Of a stretch of DNA of 64,000 nucleotides, positions 7,323 through 16,515 are shown in pieces. Within the stretch, counting starts at the first letter, position 1. Each line of letters begins with the position of its first letter. The notes beneath the pieces are model-generated. The model did no database searches. It saw nothing but the letters and a program-made list of their open reading frames with translations, and was not told the DNA's origin. The position numbers and the translations under genes are program-made. The DNA comes from Orrella marina (GTDB taxonomy: Bacteria > Pseudomonadota > Gammaproteobacteria > Burkholderiales > Burkholderiaceae_B), in the NCBI RefSeq assembly GCF_003058465.1, contig NZ_CP028901.1, positions 1 through 64,000 of the forward strand. The letters run 5' to 3'.

Positions 7323-9397
7323 TGGAAGTGCGCGACAACCGTGCCGCGATCGCAAGAGCGCTTCGCCGCGGACTCGCCGCTTTCGCAGTGGCCGAACCGA
7401 CCCCGATGGTCAACTGGACGCAGAAGCACTTTTATCTTTCTGCAGAGTCCTCGTACATCGAGCAACGTTGGGATGCCTGGCCGTTTCAAAGAGCCATCAT
7501 CGCCAGCATCGGCAATGACGATATCTTCGAGGTGGACGTGATGAAGTCGGCCCGGGTCGGCTACACGAAGATCATCCTCGCCTCGATCGCGTATTTTGCG
7601 CAGCACAAGAAACGCAACCAGGTGCTCTGGCAACCGACTGACTCGGCCAGAGACGAGTTCGTAAAGACAGAGCTTGAACCGATGTTGCGCGACGTAGATG
7701 TGATGCACGGCATTTTCCCTTCGAGACTGTCCCGGCATAAAGACAACACGCTGCTGGTCAAGAAATTCATCGGCAGCATGTTGCACCTGCGCGGTGGCAA
7801 GTCTGCGGACAACTACCGAAGGCTTTCGGTCAGTGTTGGCTACCTGGATGAATTCTCGTCCTTCGATTCCAACATCGATGGTGAGGGCGATCCGGGCAAG
7901 CTTGCTGCCAAGCGTCTGGAGGGTGCGACCTTCCCCAAACTGGTCATCGGTTCAACGCCCAAGATCAAAGGGAAGTGTCTGATGGAAAAGCGCACGGAGG
8001 GCGCTGACGCGCTGTACGAGTTTCACATCCGCTGCCCGCACTGCTCTGAGCACCACCCGATCACGTGGGGCGGCAAGGATGAGCCGCACGGCTTCAAGTG
8101 GATTGACCGAGACCCGGAAACAGTAAGACACCTTTGCCCGCACTGCGGGACGCTGCAGACGCAGGCCGAATACCTGGCCGCAGCGGAAGATGGTTTCTGG
8201 TACGCAAGCGACGGCTCCACGATCGACAGTTGTGGCACGTTTCGCAACCGTCATGGGCACATCGTTGGACCACATCGGCGCATTGCCTTCCATGTCTGGA
8301 CGGCCTACAGCCCGATGGTGTCCTGGCAGCAGATCGTCAAGGAGTTTCTCGAAGCGTACGCCAAGGCACAGATCGGTGACGATCAGGAGCTGCGTACGTT
8401 CTGGAATACGACGCTAGGTCGCACTTGGGAAGGCGAGGTCGACAAGATCGAACTCGATGACCTGAAGAACCGGGCGGAGATTGAGTCCTTTGCCTTGCCA
8501 GGAAAAGACGACAACCTGGTGCCACGACGATGCCTGCTGCTGCTCGCCGGATGTGACACCCAGGACAACCGTCTAGAAGTGGGTGTGTGGGGAATCGGCA
8601 AGGGCGGTGAGCTCTGGACAGTGGACCATCACATCATCTTCGGCAATCCCGCTGAGGACGAGGTATGGGATTCGCTGGCGAAGTATCTGTTTGAGTCCCG
8701 GTTTCAGCATGAGTGTGGACAGCAGATGTCGATTTACGCATCAGCAATCGACAGTGGTGGTCACCACGCGAACGCGGTTTATGAGTTCGCACGAAAGAAC
8801 AGGCGAAGAAGGGTGTTCGCAGTACGGGGGCGTCCATTCGGTGAGAAAGCCATCAAGGACGGTGCAGGCCTGGTGGACATTGACTGGCGAGGCAAGCGAG
8901 TTAAACAAGGAGTGGTGCTGTGGCACGTTGGAACGAATCTCGCGAAGGATCTGTTGCACAGCCGATTGCAGATCGAAACGGACGGACCCGGACGGGTGCA
9001 TTTGTCCAACGACCTGTCGGACGAATGGTTCAGACAATTCTCGGGCGAGGTCCGGGAGTCGCGTCGAACAGCGGCCGGCACCAAGACACTGTGGACCGCC
9101 AGAAGAAAGCGCGTTGAGGCACTGGATTGTGCTGTCTACGCATTATGGATTGAAGCGCACCTGAATCTGGCCAGAAAGACCGATGCATGGTGGGAAGCCT
9201 TGGCCAGGAAGCTTGAGGCGATTGAGCCCGACGATACCAAGCCACCTGACCCGGCACCTGGTCCGCAACCGAAGGCCAGGCGCGATCAGGTGGTCACACC
9301 AAAACAGCCCGCGAAGGCAGCGACGCCTGATGTGCCTGTCGCACCTCGCCCACGAGCCAGAGTGGCCAGATCAACGTACTTAAGAGCAAGAAGGTAA
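7322..9397 (+). CDS. terL: Terminase large subunit, lambda gpA family
   Basis: A 691-residue protein of the GpA family. The Walker-A-like motif KSARVGYTK lies near residues 75-83. The N-terminal ATPase motor is followed by a C-terminal cos-cutting nuclease with acidic residues in CDTQDNRLEV and YASAIDSGGHHAN. Length fits lambda gpA (about 640). I start at the ATG at 7322 overlapping the small subunit stop. The last 50 residues are Pro/Arg rich. Confidence 0.95.
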   Translation: MEVRDNRAAIARALRRGLAAFAVAEPTPMVNWTQKHFYLSAESSYIEQRWDAWPFQRAIIASIGNDDIFEVDVMKSARVGYTKIILASIAYFAQHKKRNQVLWQPTDSARDEFVKTELEPMLRDVDVMHGIFPSRLSRHKDNTLLVKKFIGSMLHLRGGKSADNYRRLSVSVGYLDEFSSFDSNIDGEGDPGKLAAKRLEGATFPKLVIGSTPKIKGKCLMEKRTEGADALYEFHIRCPHCSEHHPITWGGKDEPHGFKWIDRDPETVRHLCPHCGTLQTQAEYLAAAEDGFWYASDGSTIDSCGTFRNRHGHIVGPHRRIAFHVWTAYSPMVSWQQIVKEFLEAYAKAQIGDDQELRTFWNTTLGRTWEGEVDKIELDDLKNRAEIESFALPGKDDNLVPRRCLLLLAGCDTQDNRLEVGVWGIGKGGELWTVDHHIIFGNPAEDEVWDSLAKYLFESRFQHECGQQMSIYASAIDSGGHHANAVYEFARKNRRRRVFAVRGRPFGEKAIKDGAGLVDIDWRGKRVKQGVVLWHVGTNLAKDLLHSRLQIETDGPGRVHLSNDLSDEWFRQFSGEVRESRRTAAGTKTLWTARRKRVEALDCAVYALWIEAHLNLARKTDAWWEALARKLEAIEPDDTKPPDPAPGPQPKARRDQVVTPKQPAKAATPDVPVAPRPRARVARSTYLRARR

Positions 9398-9401
9398 CAG
9401 C

Positions 9402-9614
9402 GTGGCTTACACACAGAAAGATCTCGATGCGATTGAGAAAGCCATCGCAGGGTCGGAGCTCGAGGTCCAGTACGGTGACAAGCGCATCCGGTTCCGGTCG
9501 ATGGATGAGCTCGAGCGTGCGCGCGATCGCATCAAACTCGAATTGAATCGCGCCGCAGGTCGGCGTCCCAAGAAAATCGTGAGAGTCCGTAACGCAGGAA
9601 AGGGGCTGAGATGA
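9402..9614 (+). CDS. Head-tail joining protein, gpW-like
   Basis: The 70-residue product (AYTQKDLDAIEKAIAGSELEVQYGDKR start, then a helix and a basic tail) matches the small gpW fold: two helices with a beta hairpin. In lambda gpW closes the filled head. It sits between terminase and portal, the usual place, uses a GTG start at 9402 and overlaps the portal gene by four bases. Confidence 0.85.
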   Translation: MAYTQKDLDAIEKAIAGSELEVQYGDKRIRFRSMDELERARDRIKLELNRAAGRRPKKIVRVRNAGKGLR

Positions 9615-11122
9615 AACTGCCAACCTTGCGCGCACGTGGCTTTGTGTTGCCAACCCGAATCCAGAATGCTGGATCCGCCTATGAGGGGGGCGCTGCCACG
9701 GGAAGCCGTGCCAAGAACTGGAACCCCTCATCAGCGGGGCCGAACTCGGCAGCTACCGCCTCGCTGCCGACGCTCAGACGTCGCTCGCGCGATGCCGTCA
9801 GGAACGACCCATGGGCCAAGACTGCAGGAAACCGGTGGGTGTCGAACGTTATCGGCACCGGGATCCAGCCTTACTCGCGCCATCCGGACAAGGCTGTGCG
9901 CGAGATGCTCAAGCAGATGTGGGCTGACTGGGTGCCGGAAGCCGATGCGGATGGCAGACTGGATTTCTATGGACTTCAGGCCCTGGCTGTGCGCAGTATG
10001 TTCAATGATGGCGAGACGCTTCTGAGGTTGCGTCCAAGACGTCCGCAAGACGGGCTGACCGTGCCACTGCAGCTGCAGGCGCTTGAGGGCGATCACCTTC
10101 CGGTTGAAGACACGTATTCGACCGCAACGGGTGAAGTGGTCAACGGCGTGGAGTTTGACCGCATTGGCCGACGGGTGCTCTACCACCTTTGGAGCCGCCA
10201 TCCGGATGAGCCGGGTGGATCCACCTACAGACAGAAGCGCCCGGTACCGGCGGATCAGGTGATTCATGCCTATCCCGTGCTTCGGCCTGGTCAGGTGCGC
10301 GGGGTGCCAGAGCTGGCGACTGTGCTTCTGAGGCTCAAGACGCTCGACAACTTTGATGATGCGGTCGCGTTTCGCCAGGAGGTCTCGAACCTCTTTGCGG
10401 GATTCATCATCAAGCCATCACCCACGGAGGGTGGAGATAACCCGCTCACTGACGACGTCCCAGAGTATGACGACGATGACACACCCATCGCGTCGCTTGA
10501 ACCAGGGTCGATGCACGAGCTCAATGAAGGGCAGGATGTCCGATTCGCCAGCCCACCGGGGGCGCCAGAGAATTACGACGAGTTCATGCGCCAGCAACTG
10601 ATGGCGGCATTCGCATCGGTCGGGATTCCGTACGAGATTGCGACTGGAGATTTGCGTGGAATCAGCGACAGGACATTGCGTGTCCTGGTCAACGAGTTCC
10701 ACCGGTTGATCGAGCAGTTTCAGTGGACATGCTTCATTCATCAATGGTGTAGACCTGTCTGGAACGCCTGGGTGGAAATGCTGGTGCTGGCAGGAGAGAT
10801 ATCACCGTCGGACTACGTAAATAACCGCCGACACTGGCAACGAGTGCTGTGGGTGCCTGAAGGATGGCCGTACTTCAATCCGGTTCAGGACGTGAAGGCG
10901 AAGACCGATGAAATCCGCTCCGGGCTCACGAGCCGCTCTGAAGTCATTCTGGCCAAGGGCAATGATCCTGAGGACGTAATGGCCCAGATCGCTCACGACA
11001 CCGAGCAGGCTGACGCTCTGGGGCTGGTGTTTGATAGCGACGGTCGACACCCCAAGACTGGTAGCAAACAACCCATCGATAACCCGGTCGATAGTCCAAG
11101 CGACCAAACGATCGAGCAATAG
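9611..11122 (+). CDS. Portal protein, lambda gpB family
   Basis: A 503-residue protein with the family hallmarks: an N-terminal arm (RSRDAVRNDPWAKTAGNRWV), GTGIQPYSRHP, the AIVRMRPR-like SMFNDGETLLRLRPR, and the crown segment with PYEIATGDL (about residue 340). It forms the dodecameric ring at the packaging vertex through which DNA enters. Length is close to lambda gpB (533). Confidence 0.95.
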   Translation: MKLPTLRARGFVLPTRIQNAGSAYEGGAATGSRAKNWNPSSAGPNSAATASLPTLRRRSRDAVRNDPWAKTAGNRWVSNVIGTGIQPYSRHPDKAVREMLKQMWADWVPEADADGRLDFYGLQALAVRSMFNDGETLLRLRPRRPQDGLTVPLQLQALEGDHLPVEDTYSTATGEVVNGVEFDRIGRRVLYHLWSRHPDEPGGSTYRQKRPVPADQVIHAYPVLRPGQVRGVPELATVLLRLKTLDNFDDAVAFRQEVSNLFAGFIIKPSPTEGGDNPLTDDVPEYDDDDTPIASLEPGSMHELNEGQDVRFASPPGAPENYDEFMRQQLMAAFASVGIPYEIATGDLRGISDRTLRVLVNEFHRLIEQFQWTCFIHQWCRPVWNAWVEMLVLAGEISPSDYVNNRRHWQRVLWVPEGWPYFNPVQDVKAKTDEIRSGLTSRSEVILAKGNDPEDVMAQIAHDTEQADALGLVFDSDGRHPKTGSKQPIDNPVDSPSDQTIEQ

Positions 11123-11131
11123 GAGCCACAC

Positions 11132-12256
11132 ATGGCAAAACCAAAGCGCTGGTACTCGATGCAGGCCAGCACCCAAAACGGGAAATCTGTCGCGGAGATC
11201 CGGATCTATGACGAAATTGGATTCTGGGGTACCACAGCGAAGGAGTTCGTCTCTGAGCTTGATGAAGTGTCGAAGGGCGCAGAGTCGATCCTTGTTTCGA
11301 TCAATTCACCCGGTGGTGACGTGTTTGATGCATTTGCGATCTACAACGCACTCAAGCGAAATGCGCTCCCGGTCGAAACCCGGGTGGATGGCGTGGCAGC
11401 TTCTGCGGCCTCCCTGATCCTGATGGCAGGCGACAACGTGGTCATGCCTGAGAACGCCATGATCATGATTCACAACGTCTGGACCTTCGCCGCCGGTGAA
11501 GCCGAGGATCTGCGCAAGACGGCCGATCTGATGGACAAGCTGCGCGACGGAATCGTTGCTGCCTACGTTGCCAAAACCGGCAAAGATTCTGAGGAAATCA
11601 TCCAGATGATGGATGAGACAACCTGGATGACGGCACTCGAAGCGCACGCGATGGGATTCTGTGATGCGCTCGAGGAACCGGTCAAACTTGCAGCGAGTGC
11701 CACAGTAGTTGGCATGTTGGCCAAGTTCAAGGACGCACCCAGGGCGTTCATTGACAGCCTGGATGAAGCCGACGCGTCGAAAGCGCCAGAGGCTGATCCG
11801 GCGCCCGCTGACCCACCCGCAGCCGACGATACGCCAGCCGAGCCAACTTCCGAGGATCCATCAACACAACCTGCGGAGCCATTGAACGTGGCGGCTTTCT
11901 CGAAAGTCGTGTTCGCTGCTTGCAGGGAAAAAGGCATCGAGCACCTGGCTGAGCCAATCTTGACTTGCGAGGACTTTACCGACATGGCGTCAGTGAGTCG
12001 TCGAATTCAGGACTGTGCTGACATTCATGCGATGTGCGTGACCGTCAAGCTTCAGGAGAAGTCTGTGGACTTTGTTCGAGCCGGGCTGACGGTTGAGCAG
12101 GTCCGGGCGCGTTTGTTTGACACGCTCACCAGTCAGTCAGCCGACAACATCAGCAATCTGCAGCGTCCCCAGGACGAGAGGCCGCAGTCGGCTGGGCCTT
12201 CTGTCTCAGCAATCTATGCCGCACGTGCGGCAAAACACTCAAAACATCGGCACTAA
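11132..12256 (+). CDS. ClpP-like prohead maturation protease
   Basis: The first about 210 residues are a ClpP/S14-type serine protease: SINSPGGDVFDAFAIYNALK, the nucleophile Ser91 in VAASAASLI, and His114 in MIMIHNVW. The rest is a Pro/Ala/Asp-rich linker (about 215-250) and a helical C-terminal domain, likely scaffold-like as in lambda gpC/Nu3. It would process the portal and capsid during head maturation. It follows the portal by nine bases. Confidence 0.9.
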   Translation: MAKPKRWYSMQASTQNGKSVAEIRIYDEIGFWGTTAKEFVSELDEVSKGAESILVSINSPGGDVFDAFAIYNALKRNALPVETRVDGVAASAASLILMAGDNVVMPENAMIMIHNVWTFAAGEAEDLRKTADLMDKLRDGIVAAYVAKTGKDSEEIIQMMDETTWMTALEAHAMGFCDALEEPVKLAASATVVGMLAKFKDAPRAFIDSLDEADASKAPEADPAPADPPAADDTPAEPTSEDPSTQPAEPLNVAAFSKVVFAACREKGIEHLAEPILTCEDFTDMASVSRRIQDCADIHAMCVTVKLQEKSVDFVRAGLTVEQVRARLFDTLTSQSADNISNLQRPQDERPQSAGPSVSAIYAARAAKHSKHRH

Positions 12257-12268
12257 AGGGAGTCATCC

Positions 12269-12904
12269 ATGAATGCAAAGTATGAAACCAACCACACCGG
12301 AGAGTTTTTGCTCTCCGAGGCCAACGGTAATCGCTCGCGCGAAGTTGGCGTGATCAACGCCACGGCTGGCAAGCTCCAGCCCGGCACGCTGCTCTCCAAA
12401 CTCACTTCGGCCAACGCCGGCACCGTGACCGCAAATGGTGGCAACGCTGGCAACGGTGTGTTCGGGGCAGTAACTGTCACGAACCAGGCTATTACAGGAA
12501 CCTATCTGGTCGAGATTACCGCAGAGGATGCTGACGGTGGAACTTTCTCAGTGACAGACCCAAACGGTGCTCTGGTCGGTACCGGAGAAGTGGGTGTTGC
12601 GTTTTCTGGGGGAGGTTTGAGCTTCACAATCGCAGACGGCGCAAACGATTTCGGAACAGGTGATAAGTGGACCATTGCAGTCAACGCCGGACTGGGTGAG
12701 TGGGTGCCCTATGACGACGATGGTGCAAACGATGGTCGTAGAACCGTTTCTGGTGTCCTGTACAACCACGCTGATGCAACCGAAGCGGATGTGGAGGCGA
12801 CGATCATTGTTCGGGATGCTGAGGTGGCTTCGGCCAGACTGATTGGTCTGGATGACGCAGGTCGCGCGGATCTGGCATCGCTTGGCATCATCGTTCGAGA
12901 CTAA
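12269..12904 (+). CDS. Head decoration protein, gpD-like with an inserted domain
   Basis: Residues about 1-55 and 150-211 resemble lambda gpD-type decoration proteins (KYETNHTGEFLLSEANG at the start, VLYNHADATEADVEATIIVRD near the end). Between them lies a Gly/Thr/Val-rich beta insertion (about residues 55-148) that could be an Ig-like surface domain. gpD has about 110 residues, so this protein is nearly double length. It follows the protease by 12 bases and is followed by a terminator. Confidence 0.85.
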   Translation: MNAKYETNHTGEFLLSEANGNRSREVGVINATAGKLQPGTLLSKLTSANAGTVTANGGNAGNGVFGAVTVTNQAITGTYLVEITAEDADGGTFSVTDPNGALVGTGEVGVAFSGGGLSFTIADGANDFGTGDKWTIAVNAGLGEWVPYDDDGANDGRRTVSGVLYNHADATEADVEATIIVRDAEVASARLIGLDDAGRADLASLGIIVRD

Positions 12905-12929
12905 GGCCACACATCCATCACAGCCATTG

Positions 12930-12948
12930 CCGCCTTGGGGCGGTTTTT
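12930..12948 (+). terminator. Rho-independent terminator after the decoration gene
   Basis: Stem CCGCC (12930-12934), loop TTGG, stem GGCGG (12939-12943), then TTTTT. It may let the decoration protein be made in excess over downstream proteins or protect a separately regulated rha gene. Confidence 0.75.
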
Positions 12949-13015
12949 GTTTTCTGGGCAACCTTAAATCGGTAGGTACCGAGCCTGCAAAGGTGGATGA
13001 GCTTTGAAAAGTCCG

Positions 13016-13050
13016 GGGCTGCTCCAAAGATGGGGCGGCCCTTTTCTTTT
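13016..13050 (+). terminator. Second terminator-like hairpin before rha
   Basis: GGGCTGC (13016-13022) can pair with GCGGCCC (13035-13041) with one G-U pair, and TTTTCTTTT follows. It precedes the chosen rha start at 13063. Confidence 0.45.
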
Positions 13051-13062
13051 CCAGGATCGAAG

Positions 13063-13569
13063 ATGAATAAATTTGAGCCATTGGTTTCTGTCGTCAGCGG
13101 TGAGCCGCTCGCGTCTAGCCTTGTTATCGCACGCGGGATGAAAGCAAAGCACAAGAACGTGCTTGAGTTGATAAGAAAGCACGCGACATCAATCGAGCAC
13201 TTTGGGCCACTTGCGTTTGAAACGCGAGTGATGAGGCTCGACGGCAGAGGCGGGCAAAAGGCCGAGATTGCCATGTTGAACGAACGGCAGGCAGCACTGC
13301 TGATTTCACTTATGCGAAACAGCGATGAGGTCGTTGCTTTCAAAGTTCGCCTCATTCACGAGTTCTATCGAATGCGCGACGCTCTGAATCAGCGCACCCA
13401 GAACCTGTACCAGCAGTTGCAGGCCTTGGTCGCCGAGGAAGTCGAGACTCAGGTCAAGGCATCGTTCGGATCCCAGTTGATGCTTGAGCGCAAACGTGCG
13501 ATTCCGGATTTCAAGCGGCGACGCGAATTACTCGAGTCAGAAATCCAACCTTCACTTCAATTTCACTGA
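13063..13569 (+). CDS. Rha-family phage regulatory protein
   Basis: The 168-residue product matches the Rha family: the N-terminal domain (residues about 1-95) has VVSGEPLASSLVIARGMKAKHKNVL and LMRNSDEVVAFKVRLIHEFYRMRD. The C-terminal region is helical and basic. The family is known for interfering with phage growth or acting as a regulator; details vary. I place the start at 13063 because the family begins there and the earlier start at 12997 crosses a hairpin. The gene is an insert between decoration and capsid genes, bracketed by terminators. Confidence 0.85.
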   Translation: MNKFEPLVSVVSGEPLASSLVIARGMKAKHKNVLELIRKHATSIEHFGPLAFETRVMRLDGRGGQKAEIAMLNERQAALLISLMRNSDEVVAFKVRLIHEFYRMRDALNQRTQNLYQQLQALVAEEVETQVKASFGSQLMLERKRAIPDFKRRRELLESEIQPSLQFH

Positions 13570-13597
13570 CCCGGCCACAAGCCGGGCTTCTTTTTTT
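13570..13597 (+). terminator. Terminator after rha
   Basis: Stem CCCGGC (13570-13575), loop, stem GCCGGG (13581-13586), followed by CTTC and seven T. A weaker GCCGC/GCGGC hairpin follows just before the capsid gene. Confidence 0.8.
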
Positions 13598-13641
13598 GAT
13601 CGCCGCCATTTGTGCGGCTTATTTTTACTGGAGCCATACAA

Positions 13642-14646
13642 ATGCCATCACTAGACATCTTCAATGACGACGCCTTCGGCGTCCAGTCTCTGACCAAGGC
13701 CATCAATACGATGCCTGAAGGCACGCACGTGCCCAACTTGCTCGATCCACTCTTCACTGAGGAAGGCGTGACGACGACCACGATTTCCATCGAGATGGAG
13801 AACGGTGAGCTCTTCCTGGTTCCGGATCAACCGCGCGGTGCTCCTGGCCAGGTGGTTGTGGGTGACAAGCGAACACTCATCCCGTTCAACGCGCTGCATC
13901 TGCCTGTGACTGGCAGTGTCAATGCCGATGAGGTTCAGAACGTCCGCGCATTTGGCAGCGAGAACGAGGTTCAGACGGTTGCGGCGATCGTCAACAAGCG
14001 CCTTCAGAAAATGCGCCTCAAGATCGACGCGACGATCGCGTTTCATCGCCTTGGCGCGGTGACGGGAAAAATTGTCGATGCGAACGGTCAGAAGGTGCTG
14101 ATCGATCTCTTTTCGAAGTTTGGTTTGTCGCAACAGAGCCAGGCAATGGCGCTTGGTACAGAAGCCACTGACGTTGCCCAGAAGATCCGCGATGCCATGC
14201 GCAAGGCTGAAGACAGCCTGGCTGGCACAGCCATGATCACGGGCTGGATTGGCTTGTGCGGACGAGGTTTCTACGACGCATTCGTTGGACACAAGAGCGT
14301 GAAGGCTGCGTTCGATCGCTGGCAAGACGGACAGTTTCTGCGCGATGATCTTCGCAAAGGGTTCACTTTCCAGGATGCTGTCTGGAAGGAGTACTACGGC
14401 AAGGTCGGTAGCGTGAAGTTCATTGATGACGATGATGCTTATCTGATCCCGATCACGTCAGAGGGCATTTTTCAGACAACGTTCTCCCCAGCCGACTATA
14501 TGGAAACGGTCAATACCCTTGGCGTTCCGTACTACGCAGCTCAGGAGCTCATGAAGTTCAACAAGGGCGTGGCGCTCGAGGCGCAATCCAACCCGCTCTC
14601 TATCTGCACCCGTCCTCGTGCTGTGATCAAGCTCAAGAAGACCTGA
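13642..14646 (+). CDS. Major capsid protein, lambda gpE family
   Basis: The 334-residue protein has the length (lambda gpE 341) and conserved features of the HK97-fold gpE family, such as VQSLTKAINTMPEGTH at the start, LFLVPDQPRGAPGQ, and the closing PLSICTRPRAVIKL. It builds the icosahedral head lattice. Start at the ATG at 13642, preceded by GGAG. The major tail genes follow directly. Confidence 0.95.
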   Translation: MPSLDIFNDDAFGVQSLTKAINTMPEGTHVPNLLDPLFTEEGVTTTTISIEMENGELFLVPDQPRGAPGQVVVGDKRTLIPFNALHLPVTGSVNADEVQNVRAFGSENEVQTVAAIVNKRLQKMRLKIDATIAFHRLGAVTGKIVDANGQKVLIDLFSKFGLSQQSQAMALGTEATDVAQKIRDAMRKAEDSLAGTAMITGWIGLCGRGFYDAFVGHKSVKAAFDRWQDGQFLRDDLRKGFTFQDAVWKEYYGKVGSVKFIDDDDAYLIPITSEGIFQTTFSPADYMETVNTLGVPYYAAQELMKFNKGVALEAQSNPLSICTRPRAVIKLKKT

Positions 14647-14647
14647 T

Positions 14648-14950
14648 ATGTGGGATAACAGCGTCTTTGACCGGGCGTTTGACCGACTCGGCCTTCGGCA
14701 GAAGGTCGAGCCACACGGTTTCACGCATTTCGAGCCATTCATGGCCCGGTTCGAACGCCCTCAGGAAATCATGCTCGAGGACCAGATCCACACCACGGAT
14801 TACTCGATCGAATACACGTATGCCGATTGTCCTGGGCTCAAGATCGATGATCAGCTGAAGATCGGCAGTCAGGTCTTCAAGGTCCACCAGCCGCCGACTC
14901 GACAAGGGGACGGGTATTACGCGGTGGCCCAGCTCGAGGAGGTCACATGA
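14648..14950 (+). CDS. Head-tail joining protein, lambda FII-like
   Basis: A 100-residue, mainly beta protein starting two bases after the capsid stop. The pattern IEYTYADCPGLKIDDQLKI followed by FKVHQPPTRQGDGYY fits the gpFII-type connector that joins the head to the tail. It overlaps the next gene by four bases. Confidence 0.75.
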   Translation: MWDNSVFDRAFDRLGLRQKVEPHGFTHFEPFMARFERPQEIMLEDQIHTTDYSIEYTYADCPGLKIDDQLKIGSQVFKVHQPPTRQGDGYYAVAQLEEVT

Positions 14951-15360
14951 CGCAACTCAGTCAGATGATTGACGCGCTGTATCAGGCAATCGAGGCGATC
15001 GAGGACTTCCCGGCCAGGCTCGAAAGGTCTCCGATCCGTGCGATCACCCGAAACGATTATCCGGCAGTTGTGATTCATCGTGGTGCCGAGACCGTCTCAG
15101 ACGACTCGCCATGGCCACTGGTGACCCGCATCCGGCAGATCTATGTGACGGTTCATTGCGCAGGTGATGAGGCTGAGGACGAGGCGGACAAGATTTTCCT
15201 TATCTTGCAGCCGGTCTTCGCGAACTTTACGTACGAGGATCTTGTGATTACCAAGGAGCTGTCGACCGACGAGCCCAGATACGTGCAAGGCGATTTAACC
15301 AGAGTCGCGATAACCCGTCGCTGGGCGCTCACGTATCAAACCAAAGAGGATGCTTTGTAG
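14947..15360 (+). CDS. Minor tail / tail terminator protein, gpU-like
   Basis: The 137-residue product alternates helices and strands (QMIDALYQAIEAI, YPAVVIHRGAE, IYVTVHCAGDE) as in tail terminator proteins of the gpU type. These proteins cap the finished tail tube. Placement between FII-like and tail-tube genes supports the call more than any single motif. Confidence 0.65.
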   Translation: MTQLSQMIDALYQAIEAIEDFPARLERSPIRAITRNDYPAVVIHRGAETVSDDSPWPLVTRIRQIYVTVHCAGDEAEDEADKIFLILQPVFANFTYEDLVITKELSTDEPRYVQGDLTRVAITRRWALTYQTKEDAL

Positions 15361-15370
15361 GGACGATGAG

Positions 15371-15553
15371 ATGAAAGACAAAGACACGAGCGGTGCCGAA
15401 TCGACCAAACCCGTCGACTCATTCGAGGGGGCGGATGCCGTCCAGGACCCACCGACCACGCGCAAACGGGTCAGGCCGGCCGCCGGTGGCTCCTACATGG
15501 CAGACCGTGAGACTGGCGAGATCCTGCTGCTTGAACGAACCAAGACTGATTAA
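15371..15553 (+). CDS. Small phage protein before the tail tube gene
   Basis: A 60-residue, polar, probably disordered protein that ends with a short ordered segment (GGSYMADRETGEILLLER). It starts 10 bases after the gpU-like gene and is 17 bases before the tube gene. Small proteins of this type are common at this place; function unknown. Confidence 0.6.
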   Translation: MKDKDTSGAESTKPVDSFEGADAVQDPPTTRKRVRPAAGGSYMADRETGEILLLERTKTD

Positions 15554-15570
15554 TTATTGAGGAGCCAATC

Positions 15571-16503
15571 ATGGCCAAGAAGTTCCGAAAAGGGCTGTTG
15601 CTGGCGAAGATCCAGCCAACAGCCGGAACCGGTGCGTCACCCGCTGCGGGTACTGATGCGATCCTGATGCGAAACGTGACGGTCACGCCTCTCGTTGTTG
15701 AATATGCCGAGCGTGATCTCATTCGACCCTACCTGGGTAATCCCGGCCAGATCCCGGTATCCAAACACCAGCAGATCGAGTTCGAGGTGGAGTTGGCGGG
15801 CGCAGGTACAGCAGGGGATGCGCCGGCATGGGGGGTGCTCATGCGAGGTTGTGCGTTTGCCGAAACCATTACAGCGGGCACAGATGTGGTCTATAACCCG
15901 ATCACTGACTCGCACGAGATGGTAACGCTGCACTACTTCATGGATGGCATCTTGCACAAGATGATCGATGCCAGAGGGACTGTGAATTTTGACGTCACCT
16001 CAAAGGGCATTCCGTTCATGCGGTATCGATTCATCGGCACGATGGAGCCGATCACGGATGCTGCGATGCCGTCCGGGGTTGACTACGACAAGTTCATCAA
16101 GGTGATCGGTGTCAACAAGTCCAATACGCCTACCTGGAGCATTGGGGCGTACACCGGTTGCCTGCAGTCGCTCACGGTTGATATGGCCAACCAGCTGGTC
16201 TGGCGCACGCTGATCGGCTGCGAGGGTGCTGTTATCTCCGACCGCAGCCCAACTGGCAACATGGTCATTGAGCTGCCAACGATTGCGCAGCTGAACTGGC
16301 CCACTCTGGTGAGCAATGCCACGGATCAGGCCATTGTGCTGACCCACGGGCAGACGGCCGGCAACATCATTGAGATCTCGATCGCAGCCGCACAGATCAC
16401 CAATCCAACCTACTCCGAACAGGACGGTATCGCCATGCTCAATCTTGGACTGAATCTTCAGCCCAAGGACGGTAACGACGAGATCGAAATCACAGTCAAG
16501 TAA
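15571..16503 (+). CDS. Major tail tube protein
   Basis: A 310-residue beta-rich protein after a strong GAGGAGCC ribosome site. Its place directly before the G/GT chaperone frame and features such as VTVTPLVVEYAERDLIRPYLG, IEFEVELAGAG and the C-terminal domain fit the long form of lambda gpV-type tube proteins. It polymerises into the tail tube. Confidence 0.85.
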   Translation: MAKKFRKGLLLAKIQPTAGTGASPAAGTDAILMRNVTVTPLVVEYAERDLIRPYLGNPGQIPVSKHQQIEFEVELAGAGTAGDAPAWGVLMRGCAFAETITAGTDVVYNPITDSHEMVTLHYFMDGILHKMIDARGTVNFDVTSKGIPFMRYRFIGTMEPITDAAMPSGVDYDKFIKVIGVNKSNTPTWSIGAYTGCLQSLTVDMANQLVWRTLIGCEGAVISDRSPTGNMVIELPTIAQLNWPTLVSNATDQAIVLTHGQTAGNIIEISIAAAQITNPTYSEQDGIAMLNLGLNLQPKDGNDEIEITVK

Positions 16504-16515
16504 AAGGAACCCGAC

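Noticed and set aside
12997..13062. A longer N-terminus for the Rha-family protein
   Set aside because: The added codons cross a terminator-like hairpin and are not part of the family domain.
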